Origin: Adiantum capillus-veneris
Taxonomy: Eukaryota; Streptophyta; Polypodiopsida; Polypodiales; Pteridaceae
Assembly (NCBI GenBank): GCA_014529385.2
Contig: CM043945.1
Location: forward strand, 96,262,612 to 96,326,611
Direction: 5' to 3'
DNA length: 64,000 nucleotides
Positions within the stretch are counted from its first letter, which is position 1; every line of letters begins with the position of its first letter. Shown piece by piece: positions 1-11,100 of this stretch. The notes beneath the pieces are model-generated. The model was not told the DNA's origin and did no database searches. It saw only the letters and a list, made by a program, of their open reading frames with translations. The position numbers and the translations under genes were made by a program.

Positions 1-155
1 GCTTTTTCCTCCTCCCATTTTGTGAATTAGCCTCCATTGTACATATTGTTTACTCACTCCCCTTGTTTTTGATGTAGCCTTCTCTAGTAGAGGTGGTTTG
101 TAGCCCTATGGGCAGTTTTATCAACTATTGGAAGAATCTTTTTCTCGAAAAAAAA

Positions 156-159
<4 letters not shown>

Positions 160-199
<40 letters not shown>
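160..199. repeat. (TA)n microsatellite
   Basis: About 20 perfect TA units follow a short A-run. No gene is seen in 1-520 apart from LTR scraps. Confidence 0.95.
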
Positions 200-201
<2 letters not shown>

Positions 202-210
202 AAAGGCGCG

Positions 211-360
211 CCAGTGGGGCCAGTGCTCTCTTGGGGTAGAACTCCACCAATCCCCGTCTCTCGTGTCTTGTATCTCTTTCAATACAATTGCTATTTGAAG
301 TGCTTAAAGTTATTCAGTCTGTTCTTTTCCGTTGGCACGTGGTGTCCGTCCCATTTTACA
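211..360 (+). mobile_element. LTR 3'-end remnant, same superfamily as the LTRs at 4995 and 7353
   Basis: Read on the plus strand, this piece aligns by eye with the reverse complement of the LTR at 4995-5680. Shared features are the GGGGCCA..CTCT..GGGGT..GAA.TCC block, a T/C-rich stretch, GTGCT.AAAGT, and a TTGGCACGTGGTG(C/T)CCGTC end. It finishes in ...TTTTACA, an LTR-like CA terminus. No tRNA primer site follows, so it is an old, diverged fragment. Confidence 0.55.
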
Positions 361-523
361 TTTGATAGGCATAACTCCTCCGTGTAACGACAAAGTACGT
401 ACATCGCATCATCATAACTCAAACTTTCGGCATGTGCTTGAGTTCGGGCATATTGGAGTACCCGAGAAACAACTGCTTATCCATTGCAATCACTTTGTCT
501 TCTTGCACCTACCAAGTGTAATT

Positions 524-665
524 TTGGTGCATGAAGCTTTCCATCTTTATGGCATCAATTGGGCTATGAAGAACACAAAGATTGTATTGTAAACAAGTCC
601 CTCTCAATGGGAGAAGTTATGATACAAAGGAGGGGGGAACCAGCTCCAAGTAAATCCGGTCCTCT
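524..665 (+). mobile_element. LTR fragment related to the 1626-bp LTR at 59491-61116
   Basis: This stretch matches the reverse complement of about 59685-59830. Shared blocks are GTGCATGAAGCTTTC, GAA.AACACAAAGA.TTGTATTGTA, ATGGGAGAA and ATCCGGTCCTC. It is therefore a diverged chromovirus LTR piece in plus orientation. It breaks off into unrelated CT-rich DNA at about 665. Confidence 0.6.
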
Positions 666-953
666 CTCTCTCTCTTTTTCAAGTTATTTGCATGCCAAGC
701 TAACAAGTTATGTTGTTTCTTGTTATAGACTCCAGCCAAGCACTTTCTTTTTGTTCCTGAGGAATCTCCTTAATGAAACTCTCTCTTTTGTTCATATAAG
801 TCCGCTACAGTTAATGAAACTAGCTTATTTCCGGCACAATTTGCAACTCTGATTGTATTTGATTGTAAGTGTGAGCATTCAGAACAGTTGTAACTGCTAG
901 AGTTCATCAATAAAATAAAGAAATACCGCCAGAGGCACCTAGTTGAGGGTCCA

Positions 954-1160
954 ATGCTTCTGCAGGGATGTGCAGACGTGCTGTGCAAACTGGCTAATCT
1001 AGACGACGACGTGAAGAAGATGATAAACATGACCCAACAGCTACTACTGAGTGGCACTCCGCCACTGTGTCTCTTGTCTGAAGACTATTTGCAAGTTCAG
1101 TTTGCTGTTTTTCAGGTCAGTTCAGAGTTGTTCCAAGATTTTTACTGCCTTGTGAGGTGA
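954..1160 (+). other. protein-like open frame, unrecognised (possible exon or gene fragment)
   Basis: The frame encodes a plausible-looking peptide containing GCADVLCKLANLDDDVKK and a leucine-rich continuation. It is flanked by an AG (CTTCTGCAG|G) and by CAG|GTCAGT, which resemble a splice acceptor and donor. It lies opposite the transcribed strand of the UTP21 gene. I do not recognise the family. It could be a captured exon or part of an element. Confidence 0.2.
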
Positions 1161-1693
1161 CTTGCTGGGTTTAGACTTGGGAGTCAGGACATTGTAAGTG
1201 CTTCAGGGATGAGAACAGAAATGCGCATCCGTCTCAATACACGCTACCTGTAAGCAACCCTTCTTGGTGATGATAAGGTACCAAGAATCTTTTAAGTAAA
1301 AGCTCTAGAGGAGGAACTCCCTGCACTGACATAAATTGGGGTAGTCCAAGTGCCCATGCAAACTTGTCGGCAACGTGTCCCACCAATTTTCGTAGCTTGC
1401 AAGTTGCCATAGAGCAAAACTTTGGCTGACATTCTTGACAAGGCAACAATGGGTGAATGCCCGAGAACACACCAATCATTAATCTTATCATTCAAGGCCA
1501 GCAAAAACATAATATCTCACAATTGCCAGTAAAGAACCTTGTGAATTACAGCTACTGCTTGCAAGCTGCCAGTGAAACATTGTGCCCATAAAACAATTCT
1601 ATAGCCTCTAATAATGTGAGCAGTTTTCAACATCCACATAGTACAGTGTATCACAATATTCCATAACCACCCACAAGCGCATGTCCTTTACGC

Positions 1694-1846
1694 AAGGAGC
1701 TGAAGGACCCTGAGAAATATCCTGCCCATTTGGCTTGCCGTATGAAAAAATTCGGATGCTTTATGGAGCTTTTCACCAAGGCCTCCCGTGTGTCAGCTTC
1801 TGATCAGACCCTCTTAAGGGTAGAGATCAATCCCTTGCAATTAGTC
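1694..1846 (+). other. protein-like open frame, unrecognised
   Basis: An open stretch reads KELKDPEKYPAHLACRMKK and continues with a hydrophilic segment. The amino-acid composition looks like real protein, but I see no known motif and no start codon context. It may belong with the frame at 954-1160, or be chance. The rest of 1161-2082 shows nothing else I can support. Confidence 0.15.
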
Positions 1847-2082
1847 AAGGAAGAAAAACAAACAGACATTGACCATTCCCCACACACAACATGCACGCAC
1901 ACACCACATGCTTACAAACAGACCAACACATACGCACATATATGTTTCTTCAAATATACAAACACATGCAAAGACAGACATAACAAGAATTAAATCTATA
2001 AATCATTGAACACAATGAGTCAATGTCACGTTTAAATGAAAAATGCAACCTTCAAAAGAAAAGTTGTGCAAAACCTAACTAC

Positions 2083-2165
2083 CTCATGAAAGCTGGAGGA
2101 GCACTGTGGCCGCTCCGAAAACGCAGCAATCGAGCTTCCCCATCATTACTATCAAAGATCCACAT
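2083..2165 (-). CDS. UTP21: UTP21 exon 7
   Basis: 83 nt (27 codons + 2). The peptide is [19 protein letters not shown] and ends SAPPAFMR. The acceptor is TTGATAG and the donor is GTAGTT. No further exon is recognised between this point and base 1, so the next intron is longer than 2 kb. Confidence 0.87.
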
Positions 2166-2367
2166 CTATCAAACCAAAAAGAAAAAAATAGACTGCTCCA
2201 TTCAATAGTTGTGGGCAAACCATTACTACAACTTTGGCAGAAAAAAATGTGTAATAAAAGAGACAAGCTCTCAGTATTTGCCGCCATTTACACAATTTCA
2301 CACTTGTGTCATACACAACAAGCTGTTAATGAGGTGGAAAGTGATGTGGCAGTACATGTACAAAAAA

Positions 2368-2404
<37 letters not shown>

Positions 2405-2664
2405 GAAAAGATAAAGTTTGAAACCTACTTTAATGGAATTATCTGCTGCTGCACTAAGTAGCACAGGCTCATTGGAAAGGAAATACAGAGCACAAACTGC
2501 AGATTCATGAGCATCTTTTATAACACCCTGTAGCTTCTGCTTCTCCAAATTCCATATGCTTATGACACCTGAGGAGCCTCCAGCTGCCAAGATGGGCTGC
2601 CCATCTGCACATGATAGCATAGTCTAAGCGCTTTTGCCATTAGGTATGTGCCAAATAGAGTAAT

Positions 2665-2731
<67 letters not shown>

Positions 2732-5068
2732 TTATAGGGTTTTTCCACCACTTTTTTGCTGTTTTTTAGGGTTTTGAAACTTTTTTTTCATTGTTTTCTG
2801 GATTTCGTCACTGTTTTTTACTGTTTTTAAGGGTTTTGAAACTTTCTTTTTTGCTGTTTTTAGGGTTTTGTCACTGTTTTTTAGGGTTTTGAAACTGTTT
2901 TTTGCTGTTTTCAAGGGTTTTGCCTGACTCCCCAGAGGGAGTGCAGCACCATTTGGATGCCTTACGTGTGTTTCCTTCCGGAGGATAGTGGATTTTCTGT
3001 CAACCTTGGTAAAACCAAGGTTATGGTGTTTAACACCACACCACAGTGGGTCAAGAGGTCAGCTCCTACATTTACCTATGGGCAGGAGATTGTGGAGTAT
3101 ACATATGCATATACTTATCTGGGGGTAGTTTGTAGTGGGCCAGTTTTTTCGCTGAGAAGAGCAGCAGACACTAGATTAACCAAAGCCTATGCACCCTTGG
3201 GCAGACTTGAGAGCATGTGTTCATAGGTTCAGTTTCAGGAACCTCGGACCAAACTTTGGCTTTTTGATACTTTGCTGACCTCAGCTATGATGTATGGGGT
3301 GCAGATTTGGGGCCCCTCAGTTGGTTGTCACGACAGAGCTGGCAGCACTAATCGATGGAAAGGGATGGAGAGGCCCTTGGTATCTATGATTTCCCGGATG
3401 ATCAGAGCCAAGGCCTCAGTACCTCATGAGATTATTAGAGCAGAGCTAGTTGCCGCTACGGTGGTGATTGAGGCACTTACTAGATCAGTCTCTTTCATAC
3501 ATAGCTTGTGGGACCTTCCCAGAAACAGATATGCCCGCTTTGCTCTCAAGCCTTCCTGGCAGTTTGCCTTACAGGGAGACACGGCCTCCTGGTATGGATA
3601 GATGACTTCTTGGTTCCAGATGCATGGTTTTAGCATGGACAGACTGCCTCCCTTCCAGTACTCTTTGGAGGCCCTCTCTCTCACTGTGACACGGCCAGAG
3701 ATTACTAGACTTATCCGCCAAGACTTGATTCAAATGGACACCAGGAGGACTTGGATAGAGCCTACTCAAGAGTTGGGCACGAAGATGGCTTTTTACAAAG
3801 AACATTTTCTCCAACTCACAGCAGATGGCTTTGAAGTCAAGCCCAACTATATGGATACACATTTATCATATGGGGTGCGATGTAGATACGCACATCCTCA
3901 CACCAGCTTGAGATTGAGACTGGCAGACATAAAGGAGTTCCGGTTGAGGCCAAGGTATGTCGTGTATGCCATAGCGAGCCAAAGATAAAATTGCATTACA
4001 TATGTCATTGCTCCGGATACTTTGAGATTCGCACGCGATTCCATTACTTATTCAGGGAGGGTTTTGGACCACTTTCCAGAGTTATGGGATATCAAGATCA
4101 GAGATGCTTGGGTCTGTTCTTGCTTGAGCTGAGGAGACATAGAGATTGCTTGTTGAGGCGACCAAAGAGACAGACTTAGCGGCAGGTTACAGACTATTTC
4201 ACGCCAACCATTACCACTAGACAATTAGACAAACAGTTCTGCAGCAGAGTTCATATCCCACTTCCACTAGAGGCACATTGATTGACCGTGTGATGGACCT
4301 AGGGAGATCCAGGCGTCCACGATTACAAAGGGCATCCCAGCACAGACGAAGATTACAGAGGAGGATTCGGATTATTTTGGCGAGCCATGCACGATACCCA
4401 GTCACGTTTTTGACCATGTAGGACATCGAGGAGATTCGATATCGACCGATGTTGGATTTATTCTGAGCTGGAGGATTATCCCCTTCTTAGTAGCTTAAGT
4501 TTCTTGCATCCCTCATTATTTTGTACCTTTGTATTGACTAGAGAGTCTCTAGTCTTTCCCCTTTCACTTTCACTCCAACATTTTGTTTAGGATGTTAAGT
4601 CTTTCTTTCAGCACACGGACTTTGTATTAGATTCACCAGTTTGCAACTTGTTGGTCTCATAGGTCATTTTGGCCTTTTGTAGACGTCAATATATCATATC
4701 ATATCATATCTCACATGGGAAGCATCGGAGAAGTACCAATGGCTTCCCCCACGTGTAAGAAGACGCATCCCTCGCCGACCGCCCACAAAGCCTCTTTCAT
4801 GCGGGCAGGGAAAAGGATGTCGGCAATAGAGAAGGAAATGAGAGAATGGAGAAATGAAGTGGAAGAGTGGAGGAAGGAGAGGAGCACCATTCTTCAAAGA
4901 TGGACTCAAAAAAGAGATGGCATGCGTAGGAGGATCGCTTCGCTAGAGGAGAAAGCGGTCATCCAAGCTTCCATCATCCGAAATCTACAAGGTGTGTCAC
5001 AAGACGGGCACCACGTGCCAATAGAAAAGATCAGACTAAACAGACTTTTAGCACTTCATTAACATTTG

Positions 5069-5116
<48 letters not shown>

Positions 5117-8100
5117 ACATGCGACACGGAGTGGCGGAATTCCACCCCAAAGAGTATTGGCCCCAAACCTTGGCGCCCCTTTCGGTATTTCTTTATATTG
5201 CATCAACACAGTACAAGCCGATACTCCAGACTATGCACCTTCTCCAGGAAGCATGCCAAAGAATGAGCCCTAACCTCATATTTAAAGGCCCTTGGCCTGA
5301 AAAGCAGTTACAGTAAAAAGCCTTTAAAACTCAAAAGCTTATGGTCCAAAAGCAAAGCCAAAAGCTGTCAGCGCAACTTACGGAAATCCGTACAGCATAC
5401 CACGTCATCGGCCAGCGCAAAACATGGAAATCTGTACAACCTGCCACGTCATCATGCCAACGCAATTTTTAAAAATCTGCCACATCATCAATTTTTGCGT
5501 GTGTGCGGCTCCTGCTTTATTTTAATCCTTTGTCACTTGAGGCCCCATCGGACGGGGTCCCCATAAGTTGGGAGAACTTCTTCTGTTACTTGTTCTTCTT
5601 AGGGTTTAGGCCCCTCGGCCGGCATCTGTAAGTTGGCTCCATTCTTTAGGCTTTGACACGTCAGCAGTTTGTTACATCTCCCCTTCTTGAAAGAGAGTAA
5701 TCGTCCGCGATTACAGCATATCTGCAAAACAACTCGAGTTAGCTCAAAAATTTCCGAGGGAGATTCCGAGGGACAATCGGTTTGCTTTTTTTATTAAGGA
5801 GTTAGCTTCTCCTCTCTGCTCTTTTGATCAAGGAGTTAGCTTCTCCTTTCAGCTATTTTGATCAAGGAGTTAGCTTCTCCTTTCTGCTCTTTTGATCAAG
5901 GAGTTAGCTTCTCCTTTCGTCCAGATCGAAACTCTTGATATTCCGGCGTAGTAAAATTAGCCATCACACCCAGACCGTTTGATGCACTAAAATTACATAC
6001 CCAGGCAATCTCATCCAATTAGGAATATTCAGTAGTTGGCACATCACAATGCAACACAAATGCTCACATATGCATGTTACAAGACATAGAAACATAAAGT
6101 CGCCGATGAACACTCCTCCCGCATAACCTAACAAGGTCCAGGCCGGGAGATATTCAACGACTCCCTCATCACTCTTCTCGCATAACCTAAAAAGGTCCGG
6201 GCCGGGAGATATAGAGGCCTTTTACAACCAAACACCCCCAAACCGCAGCCTGCATCGTTTGGAGGTGCTGAGAGTAACCACTGCTCAGACTTCTTAATAC
6301 TCCTCCCACATAACCATCCATGTCCAGGCCGGGAGTCACAACAATTATTTTACAAGCATACAACCAAACGCTCCCCAAGCATCGGCCTGCGTCGTTCGGA
6401 GGTTTTCTAGCATACAATGAAACGCTTCCCAAGCATCGGCCTGCGTCGTTCCGAGGTTCAAACAATACCAAAACACTATTTCTCACTTCTCCACTTGGGA
6501 GTAAAATCACGAATATTGAAACCAGTATCAGACCAGTATCAAACCAAAGTCAAACAATTCAAATCAGTACCAAAACAGGTTCAAAACAGATACCATCCAT
6601 TTCAAACAAATTCCAAACAGAACTCAAACTTAGAAAAGGCAATCTCGACATCAGTCGAGCTCGAAAAGTCGACTGACTTTCCATCCTGAAACCTGCACCA
6701 AAAATTAGGGTTAGGTTCATCCCATAGGGTCGTAGCCGAGCACAGCATGGTCTATCAGCTCTTGGACAAACAATGTTTCTTTGGCGGCGATGGTAGTCCC
6801 AAGATAGCAATCGCACTGGATCTCCAAGGTCATCTGCTCGTGAAGAGACATCTACTGAGAGATGTCGAGAAATATAATCTACTAGGGTTTCCATGGCAAG
6901 CATTTCAGGATACCTCACTCTACCAGAAGTTGCACTCCGAAGGAAGATATCAGAAACATATAACTTCGGGCAAAAGTTTTCTTGAAAGCTTGCCAAGTCC
7001 TTGGAAGTGTGCGGCTTGGTAGTTGTAGATATCAACATCTGCATGGCACTATCTCTGAGAAAAACAACAGCTCGAAACAAATCTTGGATCCTTCTCTTGC
7101 AAGTGATCTTAATGGCTTATGCCCTGTAAGACGAGCGATGAAGACGGGAGCGCGCCTGATGCACGATGAAGTAAGGGTGGGAGGGGCTAATAAGTCCGGG
7201 TTGGAGGGCGAAGATCCATCAAATAAAATTCCGATAGCTCTGTTCGGGTTCGAGGGTGAAGATCCCTCAAATAAAATTCCAATAGCTCTGTCTGCTCTTT
7301 TGTAGGACCGGTATGCTTTCAGAAAAACACACGCCTGATGCTCTGATACCACTGTCACAAGACGGGCACCACGTGCCAATAGAAAAGAACAGACTGAACA
7401 GACTTTTAGCACTTCATTAACAATTGAATTGAGAAAGAGAGAGAGACGACACGCGACAGGAGTGGCGGAATTCCACCCCAGAGAGTATTGGCCCCAAACC
7501 TTGGCCCCCCTTTCGGTATTTCTTTATATTGCATCAACATAGTACAAGCCGGTACTCCAGACTCTGCACCTTCTCCAGGAAGCATGCCAGAGAATGAGCC
7601 CTACCCTCATATTTAAAGACCCTTGGCCTGAAAAGCAGTTGCAGAAAAAAGCCTTTAAAACTCAAAAGCTTCTGGTCCAAAAGCAAAGCCAAAAAGCTGT
7701 CAGTGCAATTTATGGAAATCTGTACAGCCTGCCACGCCATCATGCCAGCGCAATTGTCGAGAATCTACCACATCATCAATTTTTGTGTGTGTGCGGGTTC
7801 TGCTTTATTTTAATCCTTTGTCACTTGGGGCCCCATCGGACGGGTCTCCATAAGTTGGGAGAACTTCTTCTGTTACTTGTTCTTCTTAGGGTTTAGGCCC
7901 CTCGGCCGGCATCTGTAAGTTGACGCCAAGTGTCGAAGGAGTCGAGATTGCTAAGAGCTCTTTGTCATGGATTTCATAATTGATTTCGACAATTGAGAAC
8001 TTGCGCGAATGAAAAGCCACTGGATATACTCGACCATCCTCACCTACTTGGGATAGAATAGCGCCAAGGGCAAAATCTGAAGCGTCTGTTTCTAGAATGA

Positions 8101-11100
8101 AAGGCTTTGTAGCATCTGCGTGAATTAGAATGGATGCGGTCGTGAAAGATTGCTTGAGAGTCTGAAAAGCTTTCGCGGCCTCCGAGTCCCAAACAAACTT
8201 ATTATGGCATGTCAACCTTGTGAGTGTTGTAACCACCTTGGAGTATCCCTTGATAAAGATACTATAGAAATTTGCAAATCCGAGGAAACATGGACATCTC
8301 TTACCGAGGTGGGTGTCTCCCAATCAAGGATGGTTTGAACCTTCTTTGGATCCATGGAGATTCCCTTTTCAGAGATAACATAACCAAGAAATTCCACCTT
8401 AGATTGATGAATAGAACACTTCTCCAACTTTGCATATAACCCTGATGCACGAAGCTTTTCAAGCACTAACCGTACATGGTGCTCATGCAAAAGACAAGCA
8501 CACATCAAGCACAAGCTGCAAGATCCAGCTATTCTCAACAACATAAGAAGGAGCCGAAGGTCAACATGCTTGAAAAATTTGATGGGACTAGATCAAAGTT
8601 TAGAGGTTTTCTCCAACAAGAGCGTCTCTTCATTCAAATACAACAAGAGCGTTATCCAAATGATGCCTCTCAAGTAGGCCTTATTGGGACCCTCCTCTCG
8701 GGTACGGCTCTCTCTTGGTTTGCTCCCTTACTTGAAAAAGAATCTCCTCTCCTTCATAACTTTGAAGCTTTTGTGCGGGAGTTCTCTGCAACCTTTGGGG
8801 ATACTGATAGAGCAAGGGTTGCTGAAACCAAACTTAAAAATCTCCACCCAAGATCAAGACCTGCATCCGTCTATGCATCCGTCGACAGCTCACTTGCGAT
8901 TTTTTCATTAGCCAAGTTCGGTGGGGATTAAAGGATGATGTAAAAGATCTTTTATTGACTATGCCAAAGGTTCACATACTAAGCGAGTTCATCTCTCAAG
9001 CAATAAAATGTGATAATCGACTATTTGAGAGACGACAAGAGAGGCGTCTTGGGGCACTTTGCGATCCCAAACAAAAGTGACACATAATGACTACACACCT
9101 CAACAAGGCCATGAATCAAGCATTGAGCCCATGCAAATTGATTCCGCACGGTTTCAACCTCTCTCCGTCCAAGAGAAGCAAAGGCGACGCATTAATGGCT
9201 TATGTATGTATTACGGAGAGCAAGGGCACATTGTTCAACAATGTCCAAGGAAGAGAAGGATGAAGGTTCACGGTGCAATGGCCTCAACGTGTTCGAAAAA
9301 CATGGATGTCCAACCTGAATAGAGACCGACCACTTGGACAAAAGTCAAGCAAAAGAAGGTCTCTTTCTTCCCGCTGAGTCCACTTCAAGTTTTATGCTAC
9401 TAGTCAAGATCCATATGCCGGCGTTCAATATCATACAAAGCCCAAGCAATCCAATTGTTATTGGGCTACCGTGGCATGAATTACATAACCCTGACATCGA
9501 TTGGAGGGCTCGGAGAATTGAACCACGGAAAGTCCAAAAGAAGAACGGAAGACATAATAGGCCTATATATCTTGGAGCCAAGGTCTTCATGCGTGCAGCA
9601 AAAAAGTATCCAACTTTCTTGATATTTGCAACACCGACCGACATGTCAACAACAAACATCATGGAGGCATTGCCACGTCAATATCAAGATTACAATGATG
9701 TTTTTGAGAAGAAGAATGCAGACCTCTTACCGGAGCATCAACCCTATGATTGTGCTATAGAGCTTCAAGACGGAACCCAACCCCCTTTTGGCCCAATATA
9801 CAAGCTATCTCAAGATGAATTGGTAGAATTACGAAAAAATATTGATGAGAATCTTGCTAAGGGGTTCATACGGCATTCAAAGTCCCCAGCAGGAGCTTCA
9901 ATACTCTTTGCAAAAAAGAAGGACAAAACTCTCCGGACGTGCGTGGATTATAGAGGCCTGAACAAGATCACCGTCAAGAATCGCTATCCCCTTCCCTTGA
10001 TCCCAGAGCTTCTTGAGCGTGTTGGCAAGGCAAGAATATTTTACTAAAATAGACCTTCGTGGTGCTTACAACCTAGTCAGAATCAAAGAAGGTGATGAAT
10101 GGAAGGCAGCCTTTCGCACAAGGTATAGCCATTTTGAATATACCTTCATGCCATTTGGTCTCACAAATGCCCCAGCAATTTTTCAACATTTAATGAACGA
10201 CATCTTTCGGGAGTATTTGGATTATTTTGTGATAATATACTATATCTTGATATTTTCCAAGGATCAAGAAGAGCATGAGCACCATGTTAGGTGCAGCGGA
10301 AGTAAATGTTGAACTTTGCTCAAGATGAGTGCTCCGAACTGTGCTCAAGGGTTCCTTTTACTTACGGAAGGGAGAGCCTTCCGTTCCTTTAGTGAGAGAG
10401 TGCAATGGACACAAACAAAGTGGATAAACACTGTGAATGAAGGTGCTGAGACTGAGAGATAAGAGAAGAAGAATACTACACCAGAATGTTGTCACACCCT
10501 CCTCCGAAGGCCCCACTCTCTATGGAGAGAGCGGTCTACTTATGATTGCACAAATCTCTACAATGCTTGGACTTGCCGACGATGTCGCCGACGATGAGGA
10601 CGGGCGACGAGACGGGCTGAAATCTGAAAATGCTAAGGGCTGAAATATGCAAATCTTGATCTGTTGAATTCTCGCTCTAGGTCGGTGACGATGTCGATGG
10701 CGACGATGCGACAACGACGCACTGAAACGCAGATGCTGAAATCTGCGTTTTCCGGGCTGAAACTGCAAACTACGCGGAATCCACCATGCAGCGAGAATCT
10801 GCTGCGGGAAGGTGAGATCTACGAGGTTCGGGGGTTCTATTGCGATGTCTGACTACTGAAAACTTAAAACGCTGATGCTTCTAACAGTTCTGTCGCAAAG
10901 GATCTGCAAAACGCTAGGATGGTATGCTGATCCAAAAACGCTAGGGCTGAAAATGGGTCCTGCTGCAACAACGATGTGAATTTGCTAGTGCAACCCACTA
11001 ACGCTAGGGCTGATCTGTCCTCTACTGCTGCCGGTTGATTTGCAATGTAAAAACGCTAGGCTGCTGGTCTTGTCCAAAAACACTAGCTTTGCAGATGATT

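Larger units (their letters stand above)
4995..7922 (-). mobile_element. short non-autonomous LTR retrotransposon (minus strand)
   Basis: Two matching LTRs (4995-5680 and 7353-7922) share the block from TGTCACAAGACGGGCACCAC to CGGCCGGCATCTGTAAGTTG. Orientation is minus: a tRNA-Met-type primer site lies inside the right LTR and a purine tract lies inside the left one. The interior is only about 1.7 kb and holds tandem repeats but no recognisable gag or pol. The right LTR lacks its outermost 40 or so bases because it is fused to a Ty3/gypsy fragment at 7922/7923, so no target duplication can be checked. Confidence 0.85.

Noticed and set aside
1234-1491. Further UTP21 exon on the minus strand
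   Set aside because: The peptide has none of the WD40 landmarks expected next (GRHILSAG, QDRAFRLF type) and no fitting splice sites.
2309-2428. Extension of UTP21 exon 6 through the proline run
   Set aside because: The Pro-rich stretch is the translated poly(C) tract of the intron. The donor AAA|GTAGGT restores phase to exon 7.
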